Assembly: GCF_030151385.1 (NCBI RefSeq)
Contig: NZ_JASLDS010000027.1
Location: 1 to 19,694 of the forward strand
DNA: 19,694 nucleotides
From: Soonwooa sp.
Lineage (GTDB): Bacteria > Bacteroidota > Bacteroidia > Flavobacteriales > Weeksellaceae
Direction: 5' to 3'
The notes below the pieces were generated by a model. That model was not told the origin of the DNA. It was given only the letters and a program-made list of their open reading frames with translations, and searched no databases. Below are positions 1 to 7,376 of the stretch, one piece after another. Each line of letters begins with the position of its first letter. Position 1 is the stretch's first letter. Made by a program: the position numbers and the translations under genes.

Positions 1-34
1 TCATTTATTTATTAATTATTAAAATTTTTTAAAA

Positions 35-1606
35 ATGGCACAAGGAAAACAGACGCCTCGTCAGAAGATGATTAACCTGATGTACTTGGTTTTCATCGCG
101 ATGCTTGCGATGCAAATTGACCAAGAAATCATCAGATCATACAAAGACACCAACCAGTCTCTTACTGATACAAGAACAATGGTTGAAAAAAAGAATGACG
201 ATATCTTCGAGAAAACTTTGGCGGCTAAAGCTGTAGCGTCTCCTGAAGTATATGGTCCTCTACAAGAGCAATACAAAGGTCTTGAAACTAAAACTGATGC
301 TTTAGTTAGTTTTATTGATGGACTAAAAGCTAATATGAGCAAAGAAGCTGAGTACAACTCAGAATTGCCTTCAGAAGAAAGTTTCACAGCATTAAACAAT
401 ACAGAGCCTGCAACAAAATTATTCTTTAATGATGGTGACGAAAAGAATCCATCTAAAACAGCTGCTGAGTTAAAAGGGAAAATGGATGATTTAAGAAATT
501 ATATCACCACAACTTTTTCTTCTAATCCACAGCTAAAAGATATTGCTGATAGAGCATCTAAAACTTTAGTTCCGGATTTCGTAAAAGGAGATAAGAGAGC
601 TGCTAGTGGTAAAACGTGGGTACAATATAAGTTCTACAACCAGCCACTGATTGCAGCTTTATCTAACCTAGAAGTTATCCAATCAGAAGCTAGAAACCTA
701 CAATCTGATGCAATCTCTTCTATGTTGCAAGAGAAAGTGGACGCAGATATCAAATTCGATGCTTACGAAGCTTTAGTTTCTGGGCCTAAACAAGTATTGC
801 AAGGACAACCGCAAGATGTTAAAATTGCAATTGGTACTAGAGCTAGTTCTGTACCTGGTTTAGAGATTTCTAATGCTAAGATTGTTGATGGACAAGGTAT
901 CGCTACACTTAACGCTGGTGCAGTTGGTACTCAGACTTTAAGAGGTGATATCAAATTCACAGATAAAAATGGAAAAGTACATTCTTTACCTTATGAGCAC
1001 ACTTACGATGTAATCGCTGGTGTACAAGAACTAAAAGCACAAAAAGGTGCATTACTTTCTGCTGATAAGATGAATGTATTGTATAGAGGATTGCCTAACC
1101 CAGTTTCTGGATCAATCTTAGGAGCTTCTGGTAATATTTCTCTTTCTGCTGCTGGAGCGTCAGTTGGTGGAGGTAATGGTAAATGGACTGTTACACCATC
1201 TGCAGGTAACGAAGTTACTTTGACAATCTCAGGTAAAGATCCAAAAGGAGCAACAATTTCTCAAGCTTTCAAGTTTAGAGTTAAAAATGTACCACCACCA
1301 GTTGGACAGATTAGAGGTAAGAATGTTGTGGCAATGCCTGCAAGTTCTATTGCTAATCAATCAGTAACTGTTGCTATGCCGGACTTCGACTTCCCAGTAA
1401 GTTTCCAAGTTCAAAGCTTCATGTTCAAAGTTCCTGGTAAGGCAGCGATGAGAGTTAATGGTAGCTCACTAAGTGCTGTATCTGGATTAACAACTGGTCT
1501 TAGATCAGGTGATATCGCAATTGTATTTGATATCCAAGCTAGCGCGACAGGATTAGGAGGACAAGTTCTTCAGAATATTCCTGGTATCGCAATAAATGTT
1601 CAATAA
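35..1606 (+). CDS. gldM: Gliding motility / T9SS motor protein GldM
   Basis: GldM (PorM in Porphyromonas) pairs with the inner-membrane protein GldL to form the proton-driven motor of the type IX secretion system and of gliding. It reaches through the periplasm to the GldK/GldN ring. The 523-residue product has the family architecture. A short cytoplasmic N-terminus with TPRQK at residues 7-11 is followed by one membrane helix at about 12-28 (MINLMYLVFIAMLAM), then a long periplasmic region ending in beta-rich domains. Arg9 sits just before the helix, a position thought to matter in the GldLM motor (recalled from the literature, not tested here). The ATG at 35 follows an A/T-rich leader without a Shine-Dalgarno site. 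Bases 1-34 are presumably the gldL-gldM spacer. gldN follows 58 bases downstream on the same strand, as in the usual gldKLMN operon. Length is typical and the frame is intact. Confidence 0.97.
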   Translation: MAQGKQTPRQKMINLMYLVFIAMLAMQIDQEIIRSYKDTNQSLTDTRTMVEKKNDDIFEKTLAAKAVASPEVYGPLQEQYKGLETKTDALVSFIDGLKANMSKEAEYNSELPSEESFTALNNTEPATKLFFNDGDEKNPSKTAAELKGKMDDLRNYITTTFSSNPQLKDIADRASKTLVPDFVKGDKRAASGKTWVQYKFYNQPLIAALSNLEVIQSEARNLQSDAISSMLQEKVDADIKFDAYEALVSGPKQVLQGQPQDVKIAIGTRASSVPGLEISNAKIVDGQGIATLNAGAVGTQTLRGDIKFTDKNGKVHSLPYEHTYDVIAGVQELKAQKGALLSADKMNVLYRGLPNPVSGSILGASGNISLSAAGASVGGGNGKWTVTPSAGNEVTLTISGKDPKGATISQAFKFRVKNVPPPVGQIRGKNVVAMPASSIANQSVTVAMPDFDFPVSFQVQSFMFKVPGKAAMRVNGSSLSAVSGLTTGLRSGDIAIVFDIQASATGLGGQVLQNIPGIAINVQ

Positions 1607-1664
1607 TAACGTTATTTTTTAAAATAGTATTTGATTGATTTTTAATCAATATTAATGATTGTAT

Positions 1665-2777
1665 ATGAAAAAGGTAGTTTTAAATTTTCTATTATTATCC
1701 TCAAGTTTTGCTTTTGCACAGACTAGTGTTCTAAATGCAAGCTCTCCCGAGACTTTTCGTCAAGAGAGAGAAGCAAGAAAGGATAGTGTTGCTGCGCCTG
1801 TTAAGTATGGCTTTATAGAGGATAAAGATGTTCTTAAAAGTATGGTGGTATGGGAAATCATTGATATGAATGATAAAATCAATCAACCTTACTACCATAA
1901 CAACGATGGTTTAGTTTCTCAAAACTTTTCTTTGTATCAGATTTTAATCGATGCTGTTAATAGTGGTAAAATTTCGCAAGTCTATACTGACGAAAACTTT
2001 ACAACTAAGCTTACGCCAGAAGGTATTGCAGCAGCAACTTCAGCAATCAACGTGGACGATTACTTCATCCAATTGATGAACGAAGGTAAAATTGATGACA
2101 AAAAAGTTGCAGCAACACTTAAAGGTTATAAGTCTGTAATTAATGATACTGATGATAAAGGCATTAACGCTCTTAAAGGAAACTATGGACCGAGATTGCA
2201 AGATATCTATAAAGATGGTAAAGACAACGTTATCGTTAAGTTAGATGGTGGATACTTCAAAGTAACACAAAATGACATTGTTGCTAACGTTGACCAAGTG
2301 AAAACCAGTACTGACAATGTTAAATTGTTAAAAGTAATGGGACAATGGTATATTGATAAGCGTGATACGCAATTAAAATACCGTTTATTAGGTATTTGTG
2401 CAATGGGACCAGATCCAAATGGTGCTAAAGCTAGAGCTGCGATTGCAGGTTCACAAATCGAAAATGGTATTACACCAGACAACGCTGCACCAGATTCTAT
2501 CGACTTATTCTGGATTTTCTATCCAGATGCAAGAAAAGTATTAGCAAGCAACTATATTTTTAACTCAAAAAATACAAGTTCTGATATTACTTTTGATGAT
2601 GTACTTAATGCAAGAAGATTCTCTTCTATTATTTACAAGTCAGATAATGGTCAAGGTAGAGGTGGTAATGGTATCATTGATGATTATGTACCAGACGATG
2701 CTAATGGTCAGATTGAAGAAAGCGACAGAATTAAAGCGCAAATTCTTCAAATGGAAAATGACCTTTGGAATTATTAA
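1665..2777 (+). CDS. gldN: Gliding motility / T9SS ring protein GldN
   Basis: GldN (PorN) forms, with the lipoprotein GldK, the periplasmic ring under the outer membrane that links the GldLM motor to the T9SS translocon. The product has 370 residues from the ATG at 1665. An in-frame TTG at 1659 would add only two residues, and the ATG gives a classic signal peptide start (MKKVVLNFLLLSSSFAFAQ), with cleavage expected after Ala18. The body matches the GldN family: a charged N-terminal stretch, a repeated 'DDYF/KVMGQWYIDKRDTQLKYRLLG' type core, and 'DLFWIFYPDARK' near residue 280. The spacer after gldM holds only weak AT hairpins (a palindrome at 1605-1616 and a 7-bp stem at 1634-1650), so cotranscription with gldM is likely. 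A strong terminator follows. No paralogue (gldO) is seen downstream. Confidence 0.96.
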   Translation: MKKVVLNFLLLSSSFAFAQTSVLNASSPETFRQEREARKDSVAAPVKYGFIEDKDVLKSMVVWEIIDMNDKINQPYYHNNDGLVSQNFSLYQILIDAVNSGKISQVYTDENFTTKLTPEGIAAATSAINVDDYFIQLMNEGKIDDKKVAATLKGYKSVINDTDDKGINALKGNYGPRLQDIYKDGKDNVIVKLDGGYFKVTQNDIVANVDQVKTSTDNVKLLKVMGQWYIDKRDTQLKYRLLGICAMGPDPNGAKARAAIAGSQIENGITPDNAAPDSIDLFWIFYPDARKVLASNYIFNSKNTSSDITFDDVLNARRFSSIIYKSDNGQGRGGNGIIDDYVPDDANGQIEESDRIKAQILQMENDLWNY

Positions 2778-2798
2778 TAAAATTTTTTCCTTTATATA

Positions 2799-2829
2799 AA
2801 ACCTGAGTATCTTTACTCAGGTTTTTTTT
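2799..2829 (+). terminator. Rho-independent terminator of the gld operon
   Basis: An 11-bp perfect stem (2799-2809 with 2814-2824) around a 4-base loop has AACCTGAGT in its left arm, and its right end runs into eight T's. It lies 21 bases after the gldN stop. The T-run ends only 4 bases before the ATG of the next gene, so the same hairpin also forms the immediate upstream region of that gene. Confidence 0.88.
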
Positions 2830-2833
2830 GATT

Positions 2834-3862
2834 ATGAAGTTAGACTATATTATTGTTGGTGGTGGCTACGCAGGATTGATGTTTGCGCACCAACTTATCA
2901 AGAGCAATAAATCTTTTCTATTGATTTCGGATGGAGAAAGATCAGCGTCTGAGATTTCGGCGGGAGTGTGTAATCCTGTTGTACTAAAACGTTTTACTGG
3001 TGTTTGGAATGCTAAAAATGAAATTGAGGCAGTTCGTTCCAACTTTTCCGAAATTGAAACTTATCTCGGACGTAATTTTATTATTGATGAAAATCTTGTT
3101 CGAGTTTTTCATGATGATACAGAGCGCGAGCTTTGGCTTAGAAAGTCTGAAAACGAAGATTTGAAGGATTTCCTTGATACCGATTTTCTTAAACTTAAAT
3201 CTGTTAAAAATGAGTATCTGTCGGGGAAAGTTCATGACTCTTTAAGAATTGATGTTAAAGCCTTCTTTAAAAGCTTTTATGCTTATTTGAAAGATGAAAA
3301 TTTATGGCTAAAAGAAGCTTTTGATTTTTCGGAATTAAATTTAGAAACCAATACATACAAAGATTTTCGCTTTGACAAAATCGTATTTTGTGAAGGTGTT
3401 AATGTCAACAACAACCCTTATTTTGCTGATATTCCAGTTAAAGGAAATCGGGGACATTCTATTCTAATTTCGGCTGGTGCTGAAGTTGATCCTTATATCA
3501 TTAAAAAGAAATTCTTTTTGTTTAAAACAAATCCTAATCAGTTTTTTGTTGGTGGAACTTATGAGTGGGATCAAACAGTTCTAGAGATCATTCCTGAATC
3601 GGTCAACAAACTTACTTCCGGACTCGAAGAAATTTTTGAAGAAGAATATAAGGTTGAAGAAGTTAATGTAGCATTCCGCGCAGTTGTTTCGGATAGACGA
3701 CCGATAATTGGCGCACATCACGAGTTTAAAAATATGTATATTTTCAATGGACTTGGTGCGCGTGGCGTTATGAACTCTAATTTCTTTTCAAAACAATTAT
3801 TTGAGCATATTGAATTCGGGAAAGAAATTTTTCCCGAAGTTGATGTTAAACGGTTTCAATAA
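2834..3862 (+). CDS. FAD-dependent oxidoreductase, DAO family
   Basis: A 342-residue flavoprotein of the D-amino-acid/glycine oxidase (DAO) fold. The N-terminal dinucleotide-binding motif is IIVGGGYAGLMFA at about residues 5-17. The C-terminal FAD-contact region reads FRAVVSDRRPIIG ... YIFNGLGARGV at about residues 275-315, which is characteristic of DAO enzymes including the C-terminal domain of MnmC. No signal peptide is visible, so it is probably cytoplasmic. The substrate cannot be told from sequence. I chose the ATG at 2834 over an in-frame TTG at 2828, which lies inside the terminator T-run. It follows gldN by 56 bases, with the gld terminator directly abutting its start and no TAnnTTTG box in between. 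Its expression therefore depends on read-through or on a promoter within gldN. It converges on the LURP-one gene across a bidirectional terminator. Confidence 0.85.
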   Translation: MKLDYIIVGGGYAGLMFAHQLIKSNKSFLLISDGERSASEISAGVCNPVVLKRFTGVWNAKNEIEAVRSNFSEIETYLGRNFIIDENLVRVFHDDTERELWLRKSENEDLKDFLDTDFLKLKSVKNEYLSGKVHDSLRIDVKAFFKSFYAYLKDENLWLKEAFDFSELNLETNTYKDFRFDKIVFCEGVNVNNNPYFADIPVKGNRGHSILISAGAEVDPYIIKKKFFLFKTNPNQFFVGGTYEWDQTVLEIIPESVNKLTSGLEEIFEEEYKVEEVNVAFRAVVSDRRPIIGAHHEFKNMYIFNGLGARGVMNSNFFSKQLFEHIEFGKEIFPEVDVKRFQ

Positions 3863-3887
3863 AAAAAGCGACTTAAGTCGCTTTTTT
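3862..3887. terminator. Bidirectional terminator between convergent genes
   Basis: A 26-bp perfect palindrome centred on ACTTAAGT, with AAAAAAGCG on one side and CGCTTTTTT on the other. It has T-runs in both reading directions and begins on the last base of the oxidoreductase stop codon. It serves the plus-strand oxidoreductase and the minus-strand gene that ends at 3891. Confidence 0.9.
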
Positions 3888-3890
3888 ATT

Positions 3891-4490
3891 TTATCCTCTT
3901 GCTCTTTCTAGCAAGATCATCATCATAAGACTAAGTGCACAAAGCGTTTCTTGATCATCTGGGATGTCTACCAAACGGTCTAGCTGAAAACGTCTTCCAA
4001 AGAAAGAAGGCATTTTCTTTAATTTGAAAATTGCTTGACCATTTTGATCTTTAACAACATAAGTCGGATTAAGGAAATAACCTGTAAACATTCCGATAAT
4101 CGGCAATTCTCCAACAAGAGAATCCCAGAATTTAATCCAAGGATTTTCCTCAGTTACAGTGAAAAGATTTTCACCGCGATTATCTAGAATATTGTAAGTT
4201 GCTTTCCAAAAAGAACGCATACCCTTTCTAGCGATTTTACCAATTTCGGTATTGGTATTTGGATCCGTGATGGCAAATGAAGCATTAAAGTCGATCCATT
4301 TATTCGCTTGGATAGTGTACAGAACTCTGGTTTTGTCTTCGTTATCAAAGACTTGTACATTGTCTTTTATTTTGAAGATTTTCTGACGTACATAAGCCAG
4401 CATTTGCCCAGTTCTATCAGTAATTGTAAAATCACTCGCCAAAGTTGTTATTTTAAACTTAAAGTCAAGTGGATACTGTAAATTTTTCAT
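3891..4490 (-). CDS. LURP-one-related / phospholipid scramblase-like protein
   Basis: A 199-residue protein with the pattern of the LURP-one-related/scramblase superfamily (tubby C-terminal-like fold). It shows alternating beta-strand segments with repeated 'F.I.D..G..L' and 'Y.I...' units: TITDRTGQMLAYVRQK at about residues 22-37, then ILDNRGENLFTVTEE, then YVVKDQNGQAIFKLK, and a C-terminal hydrophobic helix at about 182-195 (LCALSLMMMILL) as in scramblases. There is no signal peptide. Known members bind membranes or lipids, and the function of bacterial ones is unclear, so I assign none. It is transcribed alone, divergent from the gene at 4605. Its possible -7 box (TATATTTA on the minus strand, 4509-4516) deviates from the consensus by one base. 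Confidence 0.7.
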   Translation of the reverse strand: MKNLQYPLDFKFKITTLASDFTITDRTGQMLAYVRQKIFKIKDNVQVFDNEDKTRVLYTIQANKWIDFNASFAITDPNTNTEIGKIARKGMRSFWKATYNILDNRGENLFTVTEENPWIKFWDSLVGELPIIGMFTGYFLNPTYVVKDQNGQAIFKLKKMPSFFGRRFQLDRLVDIPDDQETLCALSLMMMILLERARG

Positions 4491-4579
4491 TTGTTTTATT
4501 TTTCGGCTTAAATATAGAATAATTATTTTTTATTTATCCTAAACTGATATTACAATTCTGTAATTTCTTTTACATTGTT

Positions 4580-4587
4580 TATCTTTG
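4580..4587 (+). promoter_or_regulatory. -7 promoter box TATCTTTG
   Basis: TATCTTTG fits the Bacteroidota -7 consensus TAnnTTTG and lies 17 bases before the ATG at 4605, which predicts a leader of about 10 bases. No good -33 TTG is seen at the usual distance. Confidence 0.6.
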
Positions 4588-4604
4588 CAAAGTAAAATTT
4601 TAGA

Positions 4605-5174
4605 ATGAATAAGTATATTAAATTTGTTATAGCAGCCATATTAATCGGTTTGGGTATTTTCTTAATGTTTAATAGAAATATTGGATGGGGAATTGTTTTG
4701 GTGATTTTGGCAGCAATTCCGATTCTTTTGTTTTATAAGAACGAAAATATCTTGTTAGCATTTTGGCAACTTAGAAAGCAAAATTTTGAAAAAGCGAACC
4801 AGCATTTATCAAGGATAAAAAACTTTGAAAAAGAACTTCACAAAAGTCAATATGGTTATTATCATTATTTAATTGGCTTGACGACTGCGCAAGATAACAA
4901 TCCTGCAAAGACAGAAGGTCTTATGAAAAAAGCTTTGGAATATGGTCTTAACATGAAACATGATCGTGCTATGGCAACTCTTAACCTAGCTGCTGGTGCG
5001 ATGGCAAAAGGTAGAAGACAAGAAGCGACTAAACTTTTGGAAGAAGCTAAAACGCTAGATTCTGCTGGGATGATGACTGATCAAATCAAAATGTTAAAAG
5101 AACAATTGAAAATGCCATCGATGCAAAAGCATATGCACAATCCGCATATGAGACAAAGAGGTAAATTCCACTAA
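4605..5174 (+). CDS. Membrane protein with helical (TPR-like) repeats, function unknown
   Basis: A 189-residue protein. Two hydrophobic helices at about residues 6-22 and 27-44 are joined by a tight turn (FNRNIGWG). A soluble helical region follows, with an amphipathic pattern resembling TPR or TPR-like repeats (residues 52-165: 'QLRKQNFEKANQHL', 'YYHYLIGLTTAQ', 'RAMATLNLAAGAMAKGRRQEA'). The last 17 residues are rich in His and Met (MQKHMHNPHMRQRGKFH), which could bind metal or be disordered. The repeats probably face the cytoplasm and scaffold a partner, but this is inference. The ATG at 4605 lies just after a good -7 box. It is a single-gene unit ending in its own terminator. I do not recognise a named family. 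Confidence 0.75.
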   Translation: MNKYIKFVIAAILIGLGIFLMFNRNIGWGIVLVILAAIPILLFYKNENILLAFWQLRKQNFEKANQHLSRIKNFEKELHKSQYGYYHYLIGLTTAQDNNPAKTEGLMKKALEYGLNMKHDRAMATLNLAAGAMAKGRRQEATKLLEEAKTLDSAGMMTDQIKMLKEQLKMPSMQKHMHNPHMRQRGKFH

Positions 5175-5180
5175 AAATAT

Positions 5181-5207
5181 AAGCTCCGAAATTTTTCGGA
5201 GCTTTTT
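5181..5207 (+). terminator. Rho-independent terminator between convergent genes
   Basis: A 10-bp stem, AAGCTCCGAA (5181-5190) with TTCGGAGCTT (5195-5204), is followed by a T-run, 7 bases after the stop of the membrane protein gene. On the opposite strand the tract after the stem is only partly T-rich, so it may also serve the minus-strand channel gene ending at 5212. Confidence 0.87.
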
Positions 5208-5211
5208 TATT

Positions 5212-5844
5212 TTACATTTCAGAATCGTTAGGTCGATCATAGAATTTGGGCATTTGCCAATGGTATTTGACAGCTAGTGATCTTATAGCAACAATTAGTA
5301 AAATGGTGAATACTTGTACAAAGGTATATGTAAAATTGAAATACCTAACAAGAAGCAAAAAAACGGCGCCACCAATTATACAGGCTGTCGCGTAGATTTC
5401 TTTTCTAAAAATCAACGGAATTCTATTCAATAAAATATCTCTGATAATTCCTCCAAAACAACCCGTTATGGTACCAAGGACAATACAAATCATTGGATGA
5501 AGTTCTGCTGTTAAGCCTTTTTGCACACCGATTATGGTGAAAAGTCCCAATCCAAAACTATCGAATATAAATAGTGTCACCTGAAAGTTTTTTTCCAAAG
5601 ATTTAAAAATCATGGAAACAATGCTCGTTATCAAAATGATACTACACATTCTGATATCATGCATCCAAAAAACGGGAACATCCAAAAGTAAATCCCGTAC
5701 CGTACCACCACCAACAGAAGTGATAAATGCGATAATGATAACACCAAAAGGATCCAAACGTTTCTGCATTGCTGCAAAACTTCCCGACATAGCAAAGGCA
5801 ACTGTTCCGAGGACTTCTATTAAGAAATTAAACTGTTCGTGCAT
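5212..5844 (-). CDS. TRIC (trimeric intracellular cation) channel family protein
   Basis: A 210-residue integral membrane protein of the prokaryotic TRIC/UPF0126 family (YadS/YicG type), predicted to form homotrimeric cation (K+) channels in the inner membrane. About seven hydrophobic segments run from residue 8 to 190. Two pseudo-symmetric half-repeats each carry the family signature: GGGTVRDLLLD at about residues 45-55 and GGIIRDILLNR at about 131-141, with the paired glycines and Arg-Asp expected. The start at 5844 is 9 bases downstream of the xth stop on the same strand, so the two genes are probably cotranscribed. The physiological ion and the reason for the pairing with a DNA repair enzyme cannot be inferred. 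Confidence 0.88.
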   Translation of the reverse strand: MHEQFNFLIEVLGTVAFAMSGSFAAMQKRLDPFGVIIIAFITSVGGGTVRDLLLDVPVFWMHDIRMCSIILITSIVSMIFKSLEKNFQVTLFIFDSFGLGLFTIIGVQKGLTAELHPMICIVLGTITGCFGGIIRDILLNRIPLIFRKEIYATACIIGGAVFLLLVRYFNFTYTFVQVFTILLIVAIRSLAVKYHWQMPKFYDRPNDSEM

Positions 5845-5853
5845 AGAAAACGC

Positions 5854-6615
5854 TTATTTCAATTCAACAACTACAGGGCAGTGGTCAGAATGTTTTACCT
5901 CTGGCAAAATTACAGCACGCGAAAGACGATTTTCCAAAGTTTTGGAAACCATATTATAATCGATTCTCCAACCTTTGTTACGCTCGCGCGACGCTGCGCG
6001 ATAACTCCACCAAGAATATTGATCGGGTTGATCATTAAAGAATCTAAAACTATCAATCAATCCACACTCGTCCATAAATCTGGTCATCCATTCGCGTTCC
6101 ATTGGTAAGAAGCCAGAAACATTAGCAAGTCTCACAGGATCGTGGATATCGATGGCTTCGTGACAAATATTATAATCACCCGAAATAATAAGATTCGGGA
6201 TTGTCTTTTTTAATTCTTTGATATAGTTTAAAAAATCATAACAAAACCGCATTTTAAACTCTAATCGGTCAATATTTGAAGCCGAAGGTACATATACCGA
6301 GATTACCGAAAAATCGTCAAAATCCGCTCGAATAACACGACCCTCGTTATCAATGCTTTCGATGCCACAACCATAGACAACATTGTTTGGTTTTATTTTA
6401 GAAGCAATACCAACACCGCTATAACCTTTTTTAACAGCCGAATGCCAATAACTGTGGTAACCAACTTTTTCAAAACTTTCGATGTCAATTTGGTCAGTTC
6501 CAGCTTTACTTTCTTGGATGCAGATAACATCGGGATTTGCAACAGTTAACCAACCAATAAAATCTTTGGTAAAAGCAGCACGAATGCCGTTAACATTATA
6601 AGAGATAATTTTCAT
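5854..6615 (-). CDS. xth: Exodeoxyribonuclease III / AP endonuclease
   Basis: Exonuclease III-type enzyme of base excision repair, which cleaves DNA at abasic sites and removes 3'-blocked ends. The 253-residue product from the ATG at 6615 starts with the signature MKIISYNVNGIRAA. An upstream in-frame TTG at 6636 would add seven residues absent from the family. The catalytic set of the endonuclease/exonuclease/phosphatase fold is complete: Asn7, Glu35 (CIQESK), Asp147 and Asn149 (SGDYN), Asp219 (WRIDY), Asp244 and His245 (HSDHCPV). The length matches the family. It is first in a likely two-gene operon with the TRIC channel gene. A weak promoter candidate (GACCTTTG on the minus strand, about 6634-6641) deviates from TAnnTTTG at one base. 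Confidence 0.93.
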   Translation of the reverse strand: MKIISYNVNGIRAAFTKDFIGWLTVANPDVICIQESKAGTDQIDIESFEKVGYHSYWHSAVKKGYSGVGIASKIKPNNVVYGCGIESIDNEGRVIRADFDDFSVISVYVPSASNIDRLEFKMRFCYDFLNYIKELKKTIPNLIISGDYNICHEAIDIHDPVRLANVSGFLPMEREWMTRFMDECGLIDSFRFFNDQPDQYSWWSYRAASRERNKGWRIDYNMVSKTLENRLSRAVILPEVKHSDHCPVVVELK

Positions 6616-6741
6616 TCTTGTTTTTCTAATCGGCAAAGGTCGGAAATATGTTTGGCTTTTGAAGAATGCCTTTAAAATTTAAAATTATTTTAAAACAAAT
6701 TCTTAATAATTATCGCAGTTTGGATAAATAATCAAATATGT

Positions 6742-7155
6742 TTATTGCTTTTTGAAAGTCCAAGTTCCTGTTATATCACCTTTTTTCCAAGTTCCAGAAT
6801 TTTGATTGAGATTTGCATAAAGATGAAAACCAGATTTAACAGAAAGAACACTCAATAAGCCACCATCGTCAAGAACCGAACCTGAAATTACTTCTTCCGC
6901 TGTACCATAATTCCCATAAATAGTTCCATCTTTACTAACTTTAAAAGCCACGTTTCCGCTTTCTGGACCTGCGTAAGTGCCAACCCAATTGCCCATGTAT
7001 CTTGAGGTGTAATTATTTTGCTGATGATTATTACCTATATTATCTATTAAATTATCAACAACCGTTTCGCATGACATAAAGCTGAAAAGAATTGATAAAG
7101 AAGCTAGAATTAAAATGTTCTTTTGGCTTGATATTTTTAATAATTGTTTTGTCAT
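6742..7155 (-). CDS. Small lipoprotein, function unknown
   Basis: A 137-residue predicted lipoprotein. A basic N-terminus and a hydrophobic helix (ILILASLSILFSF) lead to the lipobox FMSC, with lipidated Cys29. The following residues, ETVV, do not form the acidic surface-export signal, so a periplasm-facing location is more likely. The mature part is small and beta-rich, with Gly/Trp repeats (GNWVGTYAG at about residues 55-63, GTIYGNYG, GTWKKGDITGTWTF near the C-terminus), suggesting a small beta-barrel or sandwich. I do not recognise a family with an assigned role. It is a single-gene unit with its own promoter. No terminator hairpin is visible after its stop. Confidence 0.72.
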   Translation of the reverse strand: MTKQLLKISSQKNILILASLSILFSFMSCETVVDNLIDNIGNNHQQNNYTSRYMGNWVGTYAGPESGNVAFKVSKDGTIYGNYGTAEEVISGSVLDDGGLLSVLSVKSGFHLYANLNQNSGTWKKGDITGTWTFKKQ

Positions 7156-7219
7156 AATTTATTTTCTATTTGTGTTTTTCAATAAAACTCGGATGCAGAT
7201 AACGGGCTTATTGATTTTT

Positions 7220-7251
7220 CAAAAATAAATTAAATTTCAATCCGTTTGCAA
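7220..7251 (-). promoter_or_regulatory. Promoter of the small lipoprotein gene
   Basis: On the minus strand TATTTTTG (7220-7227) fits TAnnTTTG, and a TTG (7249-7251) lies 21 bases upstream as the -33 element. This predicts a start near 7213 and a leader of about 57 bases. Confidence 0.6.
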
Positions 7252-7314
7252 TAAATTTTTTATCAGTTAAAAAAGTTGATTTCGTTTAAAAATTTAAAAA
7301 TTTAAAAATAAAAA

Positions 7315-7343
7315 GGCGGAAAAAATCATTGATTTCTTCCGCC
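7315..7343 (-). terminator. Rho-independent terminator of porX
   Basis: GGCGGAA (7315-7321) pairs with TTCCGCC (7337-7343), and an inner AAATC/GATTT stem extends the pairing past a 1x1 mismatch. On the minus strand the hairpin is followed by TTTTTATTTTT. It lies 33 bases after the porX stop. Confidence 0.88.
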
Positions 7344-7376
7344 AGTAACCCAAATTTAAATAAACTATGAAAAAAA

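Noticed and set aside
1605..1650. AT-only hairpins between gldM and gldN as a possible terminator
   Set aside because: The stems (AATAACGTTATT; ATTGATT/AATCAAT) contain almost no G or C and are not followed by a clean T-run. The genes are normally cotranscribed.
5612..6108. Two overlapping plus-strand ORFs opposite the TRIC and xth genes
   Set aside because: Both are antisense to well-supported genes and show no recognisable domain.
7288..7311. Short AAATTTAAAAATTTAAAAATA repeat
   Set aside because: It is low-complexity AT sequence next to a terminator, with no spaced unit that would suggest a CRISPR array or iteron.
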